NCBI GenBank assembly: GCA_003971905.1 | Contig: RSEE01000014.1 | Coordinates: 186,001 to 250,000 of the forward strand | Direction of reading: 5' to 3' | Length of the DNA stretch: 64,000 nucleotides | Source: Moniliella sp. 'wahieum' | Lineage: Eukaryota > Basidiomycota > Moniliellomycetes > Moniliellales > Moniliellaceae | Shown: positions 1 through 10,883 of the stretch, piece after piece | Position numbering within the stretch: the stretch's first letter is position 1 | Layout: each line of letters starts with the position of its first letter | The notes under the pieces: model-generated | Told to the model about the DNA's origin: nothing | Databases searched by the model: none | What the model saw: the letters and a program-made list of their open reading frames with translations, nothing else | Program-made: the position numbers and the translations under genes

Positions 1-638
1 TTGCACCAAGAGAGGCAGGGTGCAGTCCCATCCTGAAGATTGTGCACTCCATTCAGGGCATACTTGTGTTTTCAATCGACCGACGGCGTGGAGAGAGGAA
101 TGAGAGAGAACGCGACAGGAAGAAGACCAGGTTAGGAGTGATGGTGCCAGAGAGACGCGTTTGTGCATCAGGGAGGGAGGTGGACCTCACCTTGAGGAAC
201 TCGGGTACAAAGGAGGCCAACGCGGGTCCCCATGGTCGCACCCAAGCCACCCCCTTCTTCTCTCTGGTCGTATGCATGCGATGCGCGCGGGGTAATACAC
301 GGGTAATAGTCATGGCTCCTTGATCGATCAACAACAAGTGGAAGACTGGGGATTCCATATTCCCTCGTATTCGGATCAGACTCCTTGGATAGATGCGGTT
401 GCACGTGCAACTGCATCGGAGATACCGGTTCAACCAAGTGATCGTCGAAAAAACGCTGGCACATTTCGGTGCTCCTCGGCTTCAGACCTGCTTCCGGTCT
501 CAGGCCTCTCATATAACCCTCGCAGGGTGGATACCTGCGCCCGATTTTTTCCTGCGCCGGCCCCACCTCCCGTACTAACCTTAACGTCTTCAACCCCGTT
601 ACGCGTTACGCTCTCTCCGTCCGACCCCTCTCTCTTTC
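1..638. other. Upstream region, no gene recognised
   Basis: No open frame here has a recognisable family signature. The last ~60 bases are pyrimidine-rich (CTCTCTCC, CTCTCTTTC) just before the MFS start codon, as in many fungal core promoters. The region probably holds the 5' UTR and promoter of the transporter. I see no tRNA or repeat in it. Confidence 0.4.
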
Positions 639-2724
639 ATGTTCCCAGCGCCTGAACAGGCGGCGGCTGCCGTCCATCCCACAATAGAGGGCACTCGCCC
701 TACCGACGACGAAACCAGCACTTTGGTATCCCAACCGAGCATTGGGACGAGCTTGACGATGCAGACCGCGACTTGATCCGCGTCGCCTCTCGCCAGGGGG
801 GCTTATCCCCCGTCCATTCCCAAGACACGATGGGTGGTGATCCTGAGAAGGGAATTGGTCATGCCATGCCGGCGGCTAGCGAGACCAAGACGGACAGCCT
901 GCCCCATACTGACCTTGAGGCTCACAATCAGTGGGCCGATCTGGGCTTGTGCCTCTTTCCTTCACAGCAGCAAAACAAAGAACAAATTATCGTTCATTGG
1001 GAGTCCAATGACGATCCCGAAAACCCCTTGACTTGGAGCCCAGTTTATCGGTACGCTCTTGCTCGTCCCGGACCTGTTTTGTGTCGACCCTGAGGACCAA
1101 AACTGACGCTTTTTTTGTGGATTGACAATACTAGCGGTACATTACCATGCTGGTCGGTTTCCTGGTCTTCAACTCGACTTTTGTTTCTACTATCCCCCAG
1201 GGCACGATGGAACAAATCTTGGTCAAGTTTCACGTGTCGAAGAAGTGGGACATTGGTCATCTCGGTGACGTCTATCGTTGTGCCCCTCCCGTATGTGTGT
1301 TTTACTTGCATATTATCACTTTGCCTCCCCTCCTGTTTCTGTCGGAGAGTGTACTTACCATACGTGTTGCCTTAACTACAGATCTACGTCGCAGGATATT
1401 TGTTGGGCCCATTGATTTGGGCGCCTCTGACAGAAAGAGTCGGCCGATACACCTTCTGTTATAGCCCTCGTCGGATTTGTCTCCTTCAACTTGGGGTGCG
1501 CGCTTTCGAAAAATATTGGGTCCTGCTCGTCTTTCGATTTTTGACGGGTGTGTTTGGCGCCTGTCCCCTAACCACTGCAGGTGCTGTCCTCTTTGACATT
1601 TGGAAACCCAGGGTACGTCCCCCCTTTATGAAGGAAGTTACAGTTGGTAGCGGAGCGCAAGCTGATTCATCCCCCACCCTTCCCAGCCACGTGGGTATGC
1701 GATGGTTTCCTTCTCGCTTGCTCCTTCGGCCGGGCCAGCGTTGGGCCCGATCGTTTCAGGTGCAATTCAGGTAACAGGTACGTCATGGCGCTGGGCGTTC
1801 TATGTGTCCGTCATCTTCAGTGGTGCCATGCTACTGCTTACTACCCTGACGCTTCGGGAACCTGCCCGGTTCTCTTGGCTCGCAAAGCACTTCGCCTTCG
1901 TAAAACGCACAAAGACGAACGCTACGTTGCACCAATAGAGCTAGTCGAATTTAAGCCCAAGGACTTTGCCTATCAGCTTTTTCTCAAACCTTTGGTCATG
2001 ATGGCCACCGAGCCCATGCTCCTCTCTGTTCTGTCTTCCTTGCTTACGGTACGTTCCCTTGAGTATCCTCTTCGTGTATCCACCCCCCCCCCTCATCTCA
2101 GTATTAGTATATTGACGCATGCATAACCAGGGTATGGACTCTTGTACCTTCTGTTTGAGTTTTACTCGACGTACCACACTATTTACGGTCTCAATGCTCT
2201 GCAGGAAGGACTTACCTTCTTACCGTTTTTCCTCGGTAACGTTGGTTGCTGTCTATTCTATGCCTCTTACCTTGCCACGCTACAACCGCCAACTCGATGA
2301 AGCTCATTCGTGGCGAGACCAAGTTACCACCTGAAGCTCGCCTGCCCATCTGCAAGATCTGTGGTCCCGCTGGCCATCAGTTTCTTCTGGTTTGGTTGGT
2401 CCAACTACAAAGAGGCGACGTTGTGGGCCCCGTTATTAAGTGGCCTATTGATCGGCGCTGCCGTTTGCGCCCTCTTTCTCGCCCTTACAACGTACGTGGT
2501 CGAGACGTACCAATCCAATGCGGCGTCCGGTTTGGCTGCCCAGACCATCCTTCGGTCGCGACAGGCGCCGGGTTGCCATTGGTCGCTCAGGCCATGTTGT
2601 CCAACATGCATGTTCATTGGGCCTCGACCCTGCTGGCTTTCTTGGCTCTCCTATGACACCCATCCCCTTTGTGTTGGAACGGTGGGGGGAACAGTTGCGT
2701 ACCAAGTCGCGCTTCGCCTTTTGA
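639..2724 (+). CDS. MFS transporter, DHA1 (drug/polyamine:H+ antiporter) type
   Basis: Integral plasma- or vacuolar-membrane transporter of the major facilitator superfamily. Just before the first membrane segment is a family marker, a WESNDDPENPLTW stretch (about 1000-1040), typical of fungal TPO/FLR-like antiporters. Then come LVGFLVF (TM1), GYLLGPLIWAPLTERVGR (about 1392-1445, the TM2/loop motif A region), FRFLTGVFGACPLTTAGA (about 1530-1585), and GTSWRWAFYVSVIFSG (about 1776-1825). The C-terminal half has SFFWFGW and VETYQSNAASGLAAQTILRS, ending in RLRTKSRF-like residues. Introns start near 1051, 1290, 1613 (GTACGT) and 2049 (GTACGT). The start at 639 follows a pyrimidine-rich tract. The coding frame changes at several places not explained by introns (for example about 760, 1470-1500, 1890, 2300 and 2640), so either the copy is a recent pseudogene or the sequence has indel errors. 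Substrate cannot be told. Confidence 0.8.
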
Positions 2725-3389
2725 CACCTTATATACCGTATTACCTCCCTTTCTATCAGCCTTGAGTGGTCATGCCAAAACACACATGCAGCGCTCACTG
2801 CCCAATCTATATACCATTCAGGTATGGCATCGTGGAAAACTACAGTGTGAAGAAAGGCCAAGCAGTAGCCTTGGTGTAACTGATTCAGAAGGGTGTGGGC
2901 TTATGGGTGGCAGAAGGCGGGGGCGCAATGGATGAATGTACTTCGAGGGAGGGGGGGGGCTGCGAGGCACAAAAGTGCACATAATAGACACAAAATGGCA
3001 TTTTTTTTCCAAGCTCAACAGAGCACATCTCGACGGCTTGCGGGTTTGGGTGGTAAAAACCAAGCAAGCGTGGTTGATGGCGGTGGGACGATCGTGGCCG
3101 GGACGCATGCCCCGGGGTTTGTGGACTGAAGGTGGAGCGTTGGGTGTCGTTTTGCGTTATTAACCTCCCCTAGAGTTAGCCGCTGGTTAATTAGCGTCGT
3201 CGACCAACTGAGCCAACATAGATATTTGAAGCGGGCGGAATGGGCGGAAGCGGCGGGCGCGATCGTGTTGCGCTCCAATTTCCAACCCAACCAAAATCGC
3301 ATCTGGGCCGAAGCGACCCGCGACGAAGCCGCGACGAATCCACGGCCGACGTGCCCACCACCACCACCTTGCCCAGCTGTCTGCCCGCC
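2725..3389. other. Intergenic region MFS - NSP1
   Basis: This is the 3' flank of the transporter and the promoter/5' UTR of the nucleoporin gene. It contains a short G run (about 2951-2958) and a T run (3001-3009). No additional gene is supported. Confidence 0.4.
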
Positions 3390-5250
3390 ATGGCGTTCAA
3401 CTTCAATAGCAGCGCCGCCAAGCCCGCAGGGGAAGCGCCCAAGTTCTCCTTCGGCGCTCCTGCCACCACTACCGCGCCCGCGCCAGCGCCCCCGCCGCCC
3501 AGCTACCACCTTCAGCTTTGGTGCCGCACCCGCCACCACAACTGCCGCCCCAGCTGCTGGCAGTCTCTTTGGCCAGGCTGCCAAGCCCGCCGCTGCCCCT
3601 GCTGCCGGAACCGGCCTCTTTGGTCAGGCGGCCAAGCCTGCGGACGCGTCTACGACCGCGCCTGCTGCTGGCGCTGGCCTCTTTGGTCAGGCGGCCAAGC
3701 CTGCGGCCGCGCCCGCTGCTGGGGCCAGCCTCTTTGGTCAGGCAGCCGCGCCTGCGGCCGCGCCTACTGCTACTACGGGCCTCTTTGGTCAGGCAGCCAA
3801 GCCCGCTGCTGCCCGGCTAGCGGGACTGGACTTTTTGGCCAGGCGCACCCCAGCGGCAGGTACGACTCCTTCCTTGTTTGGCGCCAAACTCTCCGGCCAC
3901 TACCGCCGCTGCGGGTGGGACCACGCCCAAACCTGCTCTACGGGTTGTTTGGATCTACTACGCCTGCCACCTCGGCCGCTCCGGCTCCGGCTCCGGCTGC
4001 AGCTGCGGGAACAGGGCTGTTCAACTTTGGAAGTAAACCGGCCAGCACACCTGCCACGACTGCTGGAACTACCACCCCTGCCCGGCGACCGAAGCGGGGC
4101 CAAACCCTTGTTTGGTTTGGGGCGCCGACTACCTCGGCAGCTCCGGCTACACGGCCCGGCCGCAGAGAGCAAACCTGCATTTAGCTTTGGTGGACAGACT
4201 GCCTCGGCTGCCTCTACAGCTCCGGCGGCGGCGACGACCAGCCGGCTCTTAGCTTTGGTGCTCAGCTACCTCTGCGGCTCCTACAACTACAGCTGCGCCT
4301 CCACTACCGCCCGGCCTCGACTCCTGCCGCTGGCGGGCTGTTCGCGCCCAAGACTGCGACGGCGACAGCGACAGCGACGCCGGGGACAACGACGACGCCG
4401 GCCACTGGAGCAACTGCACCTGCTGCGACTGCTGGTGCGAGACCGGTGCACCGGCTGCGGCAGGAACAGGAACGACCGGAACCGGGGAGCGACGACTACG
4501 TTGGTCGCGCCAGCACCTTCGCAGTTGCGTGGACGCAGCATGGAAGAAATTGTCAACGGGAGAACGCCGAGTTGGAAAGTTCGGTGCGTGCGTTCCGGTC
4601 GCAAGCAGCGGAAAGTGGCGTCGCTGGATAGTGTGCTGCGAAAGAGTGGAGCGGCACTGGGTCAGCTCGACACGGGCTCCACGCTGCAGAGGCGCGGCCA
4701 GCATGCGCTGGGTCAGTCGTTGGATGACATTGAGGCGGAACGGCGGCGTTGTCGGCTCGTTGACCAGTATGAAGCTACATTGCAGGCGCCCAAAAGAAGG
4801 ACCGTTCGCTTCGCAAGGCCGGCCTCGTTGGCAGATGCCGATGCGGGCTGGCGAATGCCGAGCGGGAACGAGCGTACGTTGCATCTCCATGCTGCGGTCA
4901 CTGTGGTGACGTGATGGGAACAAGCAAACTAACATGAGATATGCGCAGCTACTCGTTGGCCGAAACGCTCAACCTCCAAGAAGACGATGCGGCACGCAAC
5001 GTAGGTGGGATCATTGCGCAAGTCAATGCCTCACCGCCCCAACCGGCATCGACGGAGCAGGACGGCGAGGAGCTGAACGCGGTGGGCGGGCAGGCGAGGA
5101 GGATGCAGTGGCTCAGATCGCCGCCATCTTAAATGCGCACCTGGGCTCGCTGCGCTGGTCGACGAGACGGCAACGGCACTGCGGACCGTCTGGCTGCGCT
5201 CCGGAGGGGACACACCGATGCGGCAGCCGTCGTGGCGGCGCTGAGGCCTG
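3390..5250 (+). CDS. NSP1: FG nucleoporin, NSP1/NUP62 family
   Basis: Central-channel nucleoporin that binds transport receptors through FG repeats and anchors in the NUP62-NUP58-NUP54 complex through a C-terminal coiled coil. ATG 3390 has a good CCGCC context and opens with MAFNFNSSAAKPAGEAPKFS. About six GLFGQAAKPAAAPAA-type repeats follow (3546-3830), then more alanine/threonine/proline FG sequence. The C-terminal domain is recognisable in pieces: LRGRSMEEIVN (about 4530), ENAELESSVRAFRSQAAE (about 4562-4615), QSLDDIEAE (about 4710), DQYEATLQAPK (about 4763), then SYSLAETLNLQEDDA (about 4945-4990), GGIIAQVNA, and AQIAAILNAHLGSLRW (about 5110-5158). These match the NSP1_C helices in order, but in three alternating frames, so the gene as given carries several frame changes. 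The stop near 5250 is approximate. Family assignment is firm; the integrity of this copy is not. Confidence 0.82.
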
Positions 5251-5530
5251 AGGGATGGCGTGTGGCGTGTCCCCCTCTGGTAACGTGGTGCGTCTGCGAT
5301 GCGTCTGGGAGCGCTCGAGCACACGCGGGCATGGCCTGGAAGGGGGGCAGAGAGCGGAGGATGTGTTTCGCACAAGAAGAATTGTACAAGCTTTTGTCCG
5401 GCAGCCGTTGCAGCTTCAAGGGGAGTGGAATGGGGGGATGTAAGTTGGGAGAGGCGCGTGAGGCTCACACCTGAGGGCCTATGGACAGCAGACAGCAGCG
5501 ACAGAGTCATCTTTTCGTCTGACGAGCAAG

Positions 5531-5590
5531 GTTAACACGTTAACGTTTAACCGTTAACCGTTAATCGAGTTAATCGTTAATCGTCAATCG
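5531..5590. repeat. Tandem GTTAAYCG octamer tract
   Basis: A 60-bp AT-rich block made of overlapping GTTAACG, GTTAACCG and GTTAATCG units, several of them containing the palindrome GTTAAC. It lies in an otherwise GC-rich intergenic region. The unit is not the TTAGGG telomere repeat. It could be a cluster of binding sites or a simple minisatellite. Confidence 0.75.
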
Positions 5591-5898
5591 TTTGTATCGG
5601 CCATCCCCAGTAGGGTGGAGCCGCGCAGCGCAGCGGGAGTGCCGAGGGAAGAGAAGCGTCGGAGCCCCCCCTGCACAGTGGCGCTGCGCCTGGGAGCGGC
5701 AGTGCCGAACCCTAGCTGGCTACAGCTCGTGTGCAAGGGGGGAGCACAGCGCCGGCAGCGGGGCAGTGTGTTACATGTGTCGTATATCGGGCAGTGCGAC
5801 ACGGGCGCCGTGCGGCCAGGGGGGATGTGCGCTCTGCGGCGCTTCTCTGGTGCCTCTGTTGGGCTACTCGGGGGCTACTCAGTACTCCGTTGAGTACT

Positions 5899-5931
5899 CA
5901 GCTGCTCCTCAGCTGCTCCTCAGCTGCTCCT
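5899..5931. repeat. Three copies of an 11-bp CAGCTGCTCCT repeat
   Basis: Three perfect head-to-tail 11-bp units, each containing the palindromic E-box-like CAGCTG. They lie about 190 bp upstream of the homeodomain start codon, so they would sit in the promoter or leader. Confidence 0.8.
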
Positions 5932-6121
5932 GTGGTGCTCCTCTGCCCTCGCCTGCCTCGCCTGCCCGCCTCCCCTCCGCCCCGTCTGCGGCTGCCGTCT
6001 TGCTACCACCCCTGCGCTGCACATTGCCGCCCACTCAGCTGCCCGCCCAACCCATTTCGCCCGTCCTCGCCCGCTCACAACAGAGCGTTCCTCCCCGCTC
6101 CCCCCCCCCCCCCCCCGCCAC

Positions 6122-7875
6122 CATGTCCGCGCCCACTCCACACCCTTTCAGCCACACCCTCCTCCAGATCCTGCGCTGATCGCGCTCCCAACTTGTGCCT
6201 TCTTCTTTCCCATGCCGATGATGCCGATGCTGATGCCGATGCCGATGCCGATGCTGAAGCCGATTCCGATGCCGATGCCGATGCCGATCCCTTTCATCGC
6301 CCCTCGGACTCCGACGGCCCCGTCGCTCCTCCTCCCGATCCCGCCTTGGCGCCGCTCGCTATTTGGGCACGCGCCACCAGCCAGCTCCCGCGCTTGGACA
6401 ACATCGGCGTGATCACTTTGTCGATCTGCTCTCCCGGATCGACACTTCCTCTCCCTCGACTGCTGATGAACCCACTGGTAAGACTAGTACCAATAGTGCC
6501 ACGTACCCTGACGCTTCCGAGTCGCAGGTGTCTTCCGCGATTCTAGCCCGGCGACTGTGGATGGTGCAACACTTTGATTATCTCTTCCCTACCAATGAGG
6601 AGAAGACCCTGATGCGTGAGAACCATTCGTTCGCCCCCACCAACAGCCTGTCGGGAGAAAGCACCGACGTAGTGGCAGATGGTACGGTTTCCACGGCTGC
6701 TACGACCAAGGCCGATATCCGACGTGCCAACAAGAGCATTGATCAGTGGTTCACCAATTCCCGCCGCCGGCTGTTCTGGACCACATTTTACCGCACCTAC
6801 GCCAACGAGGACCGGGACAAGATGAAACGCATTACAAACCAGTGCTGGTTGATGCAGGCTCTCATCCCTTGGGGCGTGGAGGGGAAGGAAGGGTTGGACC
6901 ATATCGACCCAAAGAGCATGGACGATCTACGCTCCATCCTCGCCCAGCCCGTCAATGCCAAACCAAAAGTACTTCGTAAACCGTCCCAGTCCAAATCGCG
7001 CAACCAGCCACAAGGCAAATCCAAGTCGTGGATCAAAGAAACCCCTATCAACTTGCAACAGCGCACACCTAGTGCCGAGACCTGTTTTGCGGACTTTCAA
7101 GAGGTGGTACGTAACATGGCCATGTCGGATGTCGAACGTGTCGGTCCCTGGCTCGATAAAGTCAACGGTCAATCCTGCTTGATATATGGCACGCCTTACG
7201 TCGGCCCCGTGTCCAATGTCGAGATGGAATGGAGCTTACGTCGAATGGGGCCCACGTACAGTCCCGAGCTTGTCGCCGACTCGTATGTTTATTTGTTTTG
7301 TTTTTTACTCTATTATCTGCCTCGTTCTTCCCATACTGACATATCTCCCATCCGTTTTTCTCTTTCAACAGAGTCCCCCCTTCTTCACCGGCAACAGCCG
7401 CCTCGTCCAACCCAGGCAACAGTACTGGTGACACATCTCAACGCGAATCGGAAGCGTTTCCCAACAGTCCCAAGAATCCTAGCACTGACAACCTTTCCAC
7501 TTGGCCTTATCATTCAAGTGACGGTTCATCCGATCTTAATAGTAGCTTAAGATATCCCCGCCCGTGCAACCGACCAATGCACTGCCCACCGAAGCCTCCC
7601 AACCATCTAGATTTGTCCCCCCGGCTTTCAATTCGATGGTACCGAACCCATACGCGAACCCGTATGATGGCTTCCGCCAAGCTATGCCGAACCCACATCT
7701 GAGCATGCCTACTTACGGGTTGGGCCTACCCCCTGACCTGTACAGTAACAATATCCCACTTTCCGCGCTTTGGCCGTCATCAGAACCCGTTACGGCAGGC
7801 CCCATGAACATGTTCCTTGACCCCTCCGTCCCACCCAGCCTTAACTCCCCGTTTTATTTCAACAATCTCTCCTAG
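6122..7875 (+). CDS. Homeodomain (KN/TALE-like) transcription factor
   Basis: Probable nuclear DNA-binding protein. ATG 6122 sits in a strong CCGCCACC context and gives MSAPTPHPFSHTLL. An acidic Asp-Ala run encoded by GATGCC/GATGCT hexamers follows (about 6209-6293). The homeodomain is split: helices 1-2 are around FDYLFPTNEEKTLMREN (about 6573-6625) and the recognition helix is KSIDQWFTNSRRRLFW (about 6733-6780), with the invariant W-F-x-N-x-R-R. About 32 Ser/Thr-rich residues separate them, far more than the three extra residues of a normal TALE domain. After it come TTFYRTYANEDRDKMKR, basic stretches rich in KP/KS (possible nuclear signals) and a Pro/Ser/Asn-rich tail ending in SPFYFNNLS. 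One intron, 7283-7371 (GTATGT...CAACAG), splits the tail. Frame changes near 6180, 6400 and 7560 are not explained by introns. It could be a mating-type HD1 protein or a non-mating homeobox regulator; no HD2 partner is seen next to it. Confidence 0.72.
6209..6293 (+). repeat. GATGCC/GATGCT hexanucleotide repeat inside the homeodomain gene
   Basis: About fourteen imperfect hexamers that read as alternating Asp-Ala with occasional Glu or Ser in the gene's frame. Shifting the frame gives Met-Pro repeats instead. Such tracts are prone to slippage and polymorphism. Confidence 0.8.
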
Positions 7876-8986
7876 GACGTTTGAGCACCCCCCCCCCCCC
7901 CACAGGCTGCTCTTCATCTGCTCCCCCGTCTTATCTTGTCTTCTTTCGTCTTCTCTCGTCTTTTCTTTCGTCTTCTCTCGTCCTCCTGATGGTTCAGTTG
8001 GCACGACGGTGAGGTACCAACACCGATTCTTTTTTCACATGGATCTTCCACGAGAGGAAATAGTCAGTTAGCTCATCCTCTCTCTCATTTACTTTACCCT
8101 GACCTGCTATATCTCCCCAGTCCCCGCGCTGCTCCTATGCCACGCTCTCTCATCACATATTACGTCGGTCGAGATGGCAGGTTTTTGCACCAGGTTTCAG
8201 CCACATCATTCTGTTGCAGGTTCAACGGCCTGATGTGCGTGTCACAGTCCTTACCCCCCCCCCCCTTGTCTATCTGATCTCATCTTCCCTCTTTTCCTCC
8301 CACCGCAAATTCATATACTGCCGTTCGCCCTGCCCTGTTCCGCCTCGCTCTATGCTCTTCCTGCTGGATCTAGCTCCGTGCATCGTGCTCCGTGTTATTT
8401 CTGTCCTTCTAGTTCTGGCCGGTCCCACAGCATCGACATGCCATGTTCTCGTGCGGTTTTTTTGGGGGGGAGGCACACATTATTGCTACCTGGTACGTAG
8501 GTGGTATTGTACTGTTTGTGTTGCTATAACTATAACCCCATCCGTGAAGTGACTACTACTAGTGACTTGTGAGTACCGAAACGACGGTGCAGAGCAACCC
8601 AAAAATGTACTGCAAATATGCTGCCACATTGCAGGTGTCTGTATACGTCTCTCTTCTCTTCGTTGCGTACACACAGTACCGGATTCAGAACGGGGGACAA
8701 CTGTAGAAGATATACTACCCCTTTTTCGGCGCACTTGGCATCGCAGCCAGTACTACCTATTCCCAACCCCAGATCTGACCGAACCGAGCAGCGGCACCAG
8801 CTACAATACTACCGAATACCAACGCAGCTGTACATTGCTCGATCAACGTGATCAACTGTGTGCGGTCCACAGAGGAGCAAAGGCGGAGAGAGTGAAGCTT
8901 GTCATTGGATGCCATGTTAACAAGAAGTACTAACAAGGCATTTCATCGATCATCAGGGTGGCGGTGGGGGGGGGGGCAATCCCATC
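7876..8986. other. Convergent intergenic region
   Basis: Lies between the stop codons of the homeodomain gene (+) and the next gene (-). It has C runs (about 7889-7901 and 8253-8263), a pyrimidine-rich TCGTCTTCTC repeat stretch (about 7930-7985) and a G run (about 8966-8976). Open frames here have no recognisable similarity. I see no RNA gene. Confidence 0.4.
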
Positions 8987-10883
8987 TCATTGCAACAGAA
9001 GAAAAAAACCGTGGGAAGGAACCGACGACAGAGAGCTCCCTTCCTCCCCATTTGCAGATGCAGATGCAGATGCAGATGCAGATGCGTCACGTTTGACTTC
9101 CCGCTGTCGTAGGCGGCCGGGGATGAAGGAGGGAAGGAATGGGATTGGCAAAGATGGGATTTGCCGCCAACGTACTCACAGGTCCAAATAACTTCTCCGC
9201 AACCACATTCGCTCGTACATTCAGTTCCTTCCACATTCGTACCTCCACATCTTCCCCCGCGCCAATCCCTTTCCCATTCCCTGTACCGGTACCGGGATCT
9301 TGACCGGTAGCTGTAGCTGTGCTCCTACCGGGCTCCTCCTCCCGCGGCTGCAGCAACACGTCCCCCGGTACATCCGCCATCGAACCCACATCTTCCTCTT
9401 CTTCTTCATCCTCTGCCCCCGACACGGGCATCTCGCAGTTCAACACGAGCAGAAACATCGGTTGCGGTACACTTGCACTTTCGCCCGCGCTGATAGGCGT
9501 CCCCAGCCCCGAAGCTAGACTGTGGTGACTGTTGCTCACGCTCCCGGGCGTATGCGCCCCGTGCGAAGGGGGCGTAGAAGCTCGTGTCTTGCCCACTAGC
9601 GGAAGCGTAAGTACTGCGCCCATCTGAGTTCCCGCACAAAGTCAGTATCCTTACACTTGGGTTCTCGGTACCTACCCCCCCCCCCCCCCGCCCGCTTTGT
9701 TCCACAGTACCAGATCAAGCCAACACCAAACACCAAACGCCAAACCCACCACCAAACCCAACCAAGAGAGAGAAAACGTACCTCGCACGTATTGAGCAAG
9801 GGGACGATGCGCTGCGGCGGGTCGTCCGGCGGGGGGCATCGGGGTCGGCGCCTACTGAGCCAGAGGATCGCGAACGGTCTGCCTGATCCGATCGGGTAGC
9901 CGGGACAATCATACCGGGATGCAAGATCGGGCCTTGCTCTTCCTCCTCATCTTCTTTCGATGGTGACGGACTGGGATCGCGTTCGCGTTCGCGTTCCCGT
10001 TCGCGCGCTCCAAAGCCCATCGCAGCAGCTGGCGCAGACGTAGGCGTCGGCATCGACATGCCCATCCCCATCCCCGTGCTCATCCCCGTGCTCGTCCCCG
10101 TGCTCATCCCCGTGCCCATCCCCACCGCACGCGACGATCGAACGTCCGCGTCGTACACTTTGCGCGCCTCCCGGTCCCTTTCCCTTTCCCTTTCGCGCTC
10201 CCATCCTCCCGTCCCACTTGTTTGCGTCCCCGATCGCGACCGACCCGTCGGCGTCCGATCCCGTTCTCGCCCGTCCCGATCTTTCTCTTTCTCTTGTCCT
10301 TGTCCTTGTCCTTTTGATTTTCCTTATCCTTCTCCCGCTCGGCGGTACGCGCAACACTGCTTCGTGCGCGGGGCGCGCGCGGGGTGGCAGCATGCGAATG
10401 GGCAAGGTGACCTGTAGAACTAGGATAAGGGTACCGAGACTGCAATTGCTCCATAGCTTGGCGCCACGAAAGTGACGCCACTGCACCTAGAGCTTGGACC
10501 CGTTCTTGCCCCGTTAACGAGTCCAGTTCCTCTGCCCCGCTTGGGGCAGGTAGCAGCCCAAGTGCCGGTGGAGGATGGGGCACCATCAGCCCACGAAGCG
10601 ACTCGGCCACAGGTGTAAAGTCCCCCGTCCACGCGCCTGGAAGCACAGTCTGCGGTTGCGGTTGGGCGGGGGTGTGGTAGTGGGTGTGGTAGTGGGTGTG
10701 CGTAGGGCGGGCGGCAGAGGCAGCTTGACGCTCGTTGGGCACGTCGAGCGCAGTGGCAAATGCATAGACGGCGCCGCTGTCAGGGAGCACGATGATGGCG
10801 GTGTGCGGTGTGCCGGGCTCAGCTTCGCCGGGCGCAGCAACGCTCTTGGCCAGAACCGAGGTGAACTTTTTGATGCGCACCAT
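8987..10883 (-). CDS. Uncharacterised low-complexity protein, possible Roadblock-like N-terminus
   Basis: I do not recognise this gene. Starting at ATG 10883 (CCCCCCC-ATGG context; an in-frame ATG at 10979 is the alternative), the N-terminus reads MVRIKKFTSVLAKSVA and then HTAIIVLPDSGAVYAFATA, a hydrophobic strand-turn-strand faintly like Roadblock/LC7 folds. A His/Thr/Gln-rich insert follows, then the helix SWRQAMEQLQSRYPYP, a Lys/Asp/Arg-rich linker, Met-Gly repeats (from GTGCTCATCCCC-type DNA repeats, about 10,058-10,122), an acidic DEEEEQ segment, QPMFLLVLNCEMP and MWKELNVRANVVAEKLFG. Introns: 9624-9781 (donor GTACGT) and about 9104-9179. The last exon reads through a CAGATG repeat as Ser-Ala pairs and ends at 8987. 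Frame changes occur in the basic linker. Function unknown; the Roadblock comparison is only suggestive. Confidence 0.5.
9054..9085. repeat. CAGATG hexanucleotide microsatellite
   Basis: Five uninterrupted hexamers at the 3' end of the minus-strand gene, read there as Ala-Ser repeats. Confidence 0.85.

Larger units (their letters stand above)
5251..6121. other. Intergenic region with short repeats, upstream of homeodomain gene
   Basis: Holds two short repeat tracts (5531-5590 and 5899-5931, listed separately) and a long C run ending in a CCGCCACC context directly before the homeodomain start codon. I see no gene in it. It is presumably 3' flank of the nucleoporin plus promoter and leader of the next gene. 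Confidence 0.4.

Noticed and set aside
5531-5590. Interstitial telomere repeat
   Set aside because: The unit GTTAAYCG does not match TTAGGG or known fungal telomere variants and is degenerate.
6122-7875. Complete mating-type (HD1/HD2) locus
   Set aside because: Only one homeodomain gene is present. The neighbours are a nucleoporin gene and an unknown gene, with no divergent HD2 partner, pheromone or receptor gene.
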